Positions 63,704-64,000 of a stretch of DNA of 64,000 nucleotides are shown one piece after another; position 1 is the stretch's first letter, and each line of letters opens with the position of its first letter. Source of the stretch: Aerococcus christensenii (GTDB taxonomy: Bacteria; Bacillota; Bacilli; Lactobacillales; Aerococcaceae); assembly GCF_001543105.1 (NCBI RefSeq), contig NZ_CP014159.1, positions 434,001-498,000 of the forward strand, in the 5' to 3' direction. Under the pieces are notes generated by a model. The model saw only the letters and a list, made by a program, of their open reading frames with translations, made no database searches and had not been told where the DNA came from. The position numbers and the translations under genes are program-made.

Positions 63704-64000
63704 TTAAAATCGAGGGTATTCTCCTGGGGCACTCTCAAAACCACCAGCAGCCAAAAATTCATTATACAAAATTCTTCGAACATCCTCTTCCGTTAATTGT
63801 TGGGTATCCTGCTTAGTATCCTTGGATCGGTTATAAAAACGATGAATAGCTTGAATACTAAAGCCTTCCGCCAAATAATCCTTAATCTCCAACAGTCGAT
63901 CGACATCGTTTAAAGAATACATTCTTCGATTAGTTTCTGTCCGTTGAGGCGCCACTAATTTTTGTTCCTCATAATAACGGATTTGCCTAGCTGTTAAGTC
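63704..64000 (-). CDS. glnR: GlnR-type MerR-family repressor, C-terminal part (cut by window edge)
   Basis: The frame is open to the right edge, giving the last 98 residues. LTARQIRYYEEQKLVAPQRT, NRRMYSLNDVDRLLEIKDYL and the regulatory tail with EEDVRRILYNEFLAAGGF match GlnR. The N-terminal recognition helix lies beyond the window. GlnR represses nitrogen-assimilation genes, mainly glnA, when feedback-inhibited glutamine synthetase binds its tail. The C-terminal tail motif LLxNExxxAGxF of GlnR is kept. Confidence 0.9.
   Translation of the reverse strand, partial: DLTARQIRYYEEQKLVAPQRTETNRRMYSLNDVDRLLEIKDYLAEGFSIQAIHRFYNRSKDTKQDTQQLTEEDVRRILYNEFLAAGGFESAPGEYPRF

Overview
The window is low-GC DNA of a Gram-positive bacterium. 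It carries WalRK with YycHIJ, RlmH, HtrA, NrdEFI, ComFA/ComFC, PTS systems, a streptococcal-style PstS and a histidine-triad (Pht) surface protein beside a zinc-binding lipoprotein. This gene set points to Lactobacillales, and the metal-ligand-free NrdF together with Pht makes the Aerococcaceae (Aerococcus/Facklamia-like) the best guess. I cannot name a species. Nearly all genes lie on the minus strand. No complete mobile element, rRNA, tRNA or CRISPR array was seen.

Layout. 1-5.1 kb: 3' end of glnA, a membrane zinc protease, an alpha/beta hydrolase with a remodelled active site, an aminotransferase/Lrp pair, and a secreted DUF1002 protein. 5.1-16.3 kb: rlmH, a gene-free stretch with DnaA boxes, then the WalRK operon (walR-walK-yycH-yycI-DUF2207-yycJ) with htrA, and a LysM/CHAP cell-wall hydrolase with WalR boxes upstream. 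16.6-20.1 kb: EamA transporter, RsmF-type rRNA methyltransferase, HAD phosphatase. 20.2-26.4 kb: an eight-gene galactitol-type PTS operon with aldolase, TIM-like isomerase, YjbQ and a regulator whose EIIA domain is a separate gene. 26.6-31.1 kb: RpiR regulator, HAD phosphatase, glucose/maltose-type EIICB, YeiH. 31.3-41 kb: pepA, nrdFIE with NrdR boxes, a decayed cobalamin adenosyltransferase, nucleoside hydrolase, a transporter-like remnant, ribokinase and lipoate ligase. 41-47.8 kb: a gene-poor stretch, the pht-adcA zinc operon with two Zur boxes, and KtrAB potassium uptake. 47.9-55.2 kb: prfB (programmed frameshift)-phoPR-pstSCAB. 55.3-61.5 kb: secA, hpf, comFC, comFA, yigZ. 61.6-64 kb: an ABC-F gene behind a leader peptide and alternative hairpins, a second DnaA-box stretch, and the 3' part of glnR.

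How the parts work together. Several modules carry their regulatory DNA in readable form: WalR boxes next to walRK, PhoP-type repeats before pstS behind phoPR, Zur boxes around the adcA-pht promoter, NrdR boxes before nrdF, and an RBS-sequestering leader before the ABC-F gene. The most striking protein-level observation is NrdF. Three of the carboxylate metal ligands are replaced by Val, Pro and Lys, the signature of the metal-free DOPA-radical (class Ie) ribonucleotide reductase. The best candidate for an undescribed function is the 20.2-26.4 kb PTS operon, whose gene content implies cleavage of an unidentified sugar phosphate and isomerisation of the products.
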